Shown piece by piece: positions 42,353 through 44,232 of a DNA stretch of 44,232 nucleotides. The DNA lies in IMG/VR virus record IMGVR_UViG_3300015242_000009, positions 1 to 44,232 of that record. One strand, 5' to 3'. A program made the position numbers and the translations under genes. Each line of letters starts with the position of its first letter. Position 1 is the first letter of the stretch. Source of the DNA: a virus. Under the pieces are notes generated by a model. The model was not told where the DNA came from and ran no database searches. It worked only from the letters and a program-made list of their open reading frames with translations.

Positions 42353-44232
42353 CTAAGCCCCGCTTGGCAGTTCCTTGGGTCCTTCTTCGGAAGATCCATT
42401 CACGGCTGCGAGAGAGGGAGCCTGCTTCGTCTGAGGGGCTGCTGCGTTATTCATCCCCTGCTGTTCCGCGATGGAGTTCTGAAGTTCAGCTTTCTGCTGC
42501 GCTTCTTTGCGTTCGATATCGCGCAGCGCTGAGAAGATCATCATCGTCGCCTTCTGGGCTTCTTCGTCCATGTTGGCGAATTCATCGCTCTTGGCCCAGT
42601 TGGCGAGGACTGATTTCCAGACCGCGATGTTGTCGATGTCGGGGCGAGGCATCCAAGACGGGACCTCCGTCTCCATCACCGGCCTGCCGGGGTTGCCGCT
42701 GCCGGGGATTTCTTCGCCTGTTTCTGGATCGACTTCTCCCTGCTGCGGTTCTTCAATCCATTCCGGTTCTTCGGTTTCAAGGTTGAGCTTCGGGCTTTCC
42801 TCTCCGGGCCACGCTGGACGCATCGGCATCGACCAGAAGGCCCCGGAGCGGATCTGGGTGATGATGTAGTTGATTCGGCCCACGTCCTCTTCGTAGCCTT
42901 CGAGCAGCCCTTCCGCGTTCCCATTGTTCATCGCGCTGAGGAGAACCTCCGGTGGGAAGTAGCCGGGGAACATCTGGGCGATGTTCTGGATTCGCTGCTC
43001 TATTGCCTGACGTGTGAAGGGGGTCAGGGAACCAGGCTGGACTCGTACATCCGTCTGGTCGCGCAGGTCCGCGCCCTTGAAGTCTTCGATTGGCATCCAG
43101 CCGGTGCGACCCCGGAACTTCAGCATCCGGTCCTCGGTGTAGTGGCGCTGAACGAGGGTGAGGCTGTCTCGCATGATCCGGCTGTGGACTTCGGCCAGGT
43201 TGGCAATCAAGTCCTCCCAAGCGATTTCGTCCTTCTGGAGGATGCTCTGGACGGCCTGATTGGCCGAGACCTGGGACGGCACTTCGTTGTCGTGCGCCTC
43301 GAAGCGCATCTCTGAGAGCGCTTCTTCTTTGAGTTTGAACAACTCGGCAGGAATCCCCTGCGTAGGCGCGAATTCGATTTTCCCGCCCATCAGGACAGTC
43401 GGGTCGTATTCTTCTCGCGCTCCGGGTTCATCCGTCGCCGGAGACTTGAAAGCACCGATGGGCGCGAGGGTCTTCGGCACCAGCCCCTCCTGCGCGAACT
43501 CAGCGATCTTGTTCTGGGCGAAGTCGTAGGTCCGCATCGAGTCGATCAAGGATCGAACGAGGCCCTTATCGCGATCTGAAGCCGGGTTGACCGTGTAGCC
43601 AAGACGGTGGATACAGGGCTCATCCACGACCTGGCCTTTTGCATCGGTCAGCGGATAACCCTCTTCAGGGAAGATCTGTTTACCGGCGGCCGCGAAGACC
43701 CGGCGTCCCTGTGGGTGCTTGGCAGAGGGCCGTTCCAGGAACTCGGTGATCATGCAGAGATTTGAGGATTCCGCTTTTTTCAGCTTGCCTTCCAGTTCTG
43801 CGTTGGCGGGCAGTTTGCCGCCCAGGAAGCCTGGTTCTGCTTCAACGGCGTCTATCGGCCGAGCGTGTTCTATCGCCCACCAGCGGCTCTCCTCAAAGTC
43901 CACGCCTGGCTCCCACATCACTTCCAGACCATTCCAGACGCCGATCCGCACGTCCCCTATGCCTACGTGCTCAGGCTCTCCTTCTGGGTCCATCTGCACG
44001 TCTACGTAGGGACCTATCGAGGAATCCCAGTAGGCCATGATGAAGCCCTCTTCGGTGACCAGAGCGTTCCAGACAAGCTTCTGCGTAGCCCGCTTGATCC
44101 GCCAGAGTTCGTAACCGGCGTAGGCGATCTTTTTGGCGATCTGGGCCGCCGTGTAATCCTCCGGATCGTTGGTCGAAGGGTTGACTTCGTAGCCGGGAAC
44201 GCGCTGGGTGGCGGCGGAGACCTTGGATTGGA
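42353..44232 (-). CDS. Portal protein, main part (continues at 372-1)
   Basis: Main part of a 724-residue portal. The frame is open across the window end and joins 1-372. Within it are EFLERPSAKHPQGRRVFAAA, YTVNPASDRDKGLVRSLIDS, LAEVHSRIMRDSLTLVQRHY and PEVLLSAMNNGNAEGLLEGY, typical of P22/N4-group portals. C-terminal 100 residues are acidic, then helical/Gln-rich (SALRDIERKEAQQKAELQNS), consistent with the barrel region. It follows the spike block and 589-837; scaffold and capsid genes follow. Confidence 0.9.
   Translation of the reverse strand, partial: QSKVSAATQRVPGYEVNPSTNDPEDYTAAQIAKKIAYAGYELWRIKRATQKLVWNALVTEEGFIMAYWDSSIGPYVDVQMDPEGEPEHVGIGDVRIGVWNGLEVMWEPGVDFEESRWWAIEHARPIDAVEAEPGFLGGKLPANAELEGKLKKAESSNLCMITEFLERPSAKHPQGRRVFAAAGKQIFPEEGYPLTDAKGQVVDEPCIHRLGYTVNPASDRDKGLVRSLIDSMRTYDFAQNKIAEFAQEGLVPKTLAPIGAFKSPATDEPGAREEYDPTVLMGGKIEFAPTQGIPAELFKLKEEALSEMRFEAHDNEVPSQVSANQAVQSILQKDEIAWEDLIANLAEVHSRIMRDSLTLVQRHYTEDRMLKFRGRTGWMPIEDFKGADLRDQTDVRVQPGSLTPFTRQAIEQRIQNIAQMFPGYFPPEVLLSAMNNGNAEGLLEGYEEDVGRINYIITQIRSGAFWSMPMRPAWPGEESPKLNLETEEPEWIEEPQQGEVDPETGEEIPGSGNPGRPVMETEVPSWMPRPDIDNIAVWKSVLANWAKSDEFANMDEEAQKATMMIFSALRDIERKEAQQKAELQNSIAEQQGMNNAAAPQTKQAPSLAAVNGSSEEGPKELPSGA
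44156..44232. repeat. Terminal direct repeat (copy 2), contig closure overlap
   Basis: Identical to 1-77. See 1-77. Confidence 0.95.

Noticed and set aside
1-44232. tRNA genes and CRISPR arrays
   Set aside because: I saw no cloverleaf with a conserved T-loop and no regularly spaced direct repeats.

Overview
The window is the complete genome of a tailed double-stranded DNA phage, assembled as a circle. The first 77 bases (1-77) are identical to the last 77 (44156-44232), so the unique sequence is 44,155 bp and the portal gene runs across the window ends. A 724-residue portal, a gp4-like head-tail adaptor, a 528-residue putative nozzle protein, one very large internal virion protein and the lack of any tape-measure, tail-tube or tail-sheath gene point to a podovirus. 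Frequent GTG starts, ATGA/GTGA stop-start overlaps and many leaderless-looking promoters fit an actinobacterial host, but this is an inference. The host cannot be named from the sequence.

Layout. The late (virion) genes lie on the minus strand. Reading in that direction from about 11.0 kb down to 0 and on from 44.2 kb down to about 23.5 kb, the order is: a cluster of small genes headed by a ribbon-helix-helix-like protein (11036 to 9269), a virion NlpC/P60-type hydrolase (9265-7484), TerL (6900-5308), a tail-tip/spike block with a beta-helix spike (3880-589), portal, scaffold, major capsid protein, a small capsid protein, connector proteins, two pairs of paralogous surface proteins (36063-33523), three basic probable ejection proteins (33514-30971), the 1,524-residue internal protein (30839-26265), a lysis cassette (26264-24208), and a leaderless operon with a holin-like protein, a 20-residue membrane peptide and an Hjc-like resolvase (24198-23494).

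The accessory/early region (about 11-23.4 kb) holds dozens of very small genes in tightly coupled operons on both strands. The recognisable ones are an SSB-like protein with an acidic C-terminal tip (22277-21753), an ArsR-like winged-helix regulator (21437-21027), a zinc-finger plus HTH protein (22699-23370) and a probable TerS (14577-14056), far from TerL. I see no DNA or RNA polymerase, helicase, primase, integrase, partition gene, tRNA or CRISPR array. Replication is therefore probably host-driven, or encoded by genes I cannot recognise.

Two genome-wide patterns stand out. First, eight plus-strand units sit inside the minus-strand late cluster, and nearly all carry their own promoter. They include a lipoprotein/membrane-protein pair and a DnaJ-type zinc protein. 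Second, promoters on both strands share a form like TGnTAGRAT-N6/7-ATG, with the -10 box almost touching the start codon, often with GTGGAC in the spacer and usually without a Shine-Dalgarno. This suggests leaderless transcription of both early operons and the inserted plus-strand genes.
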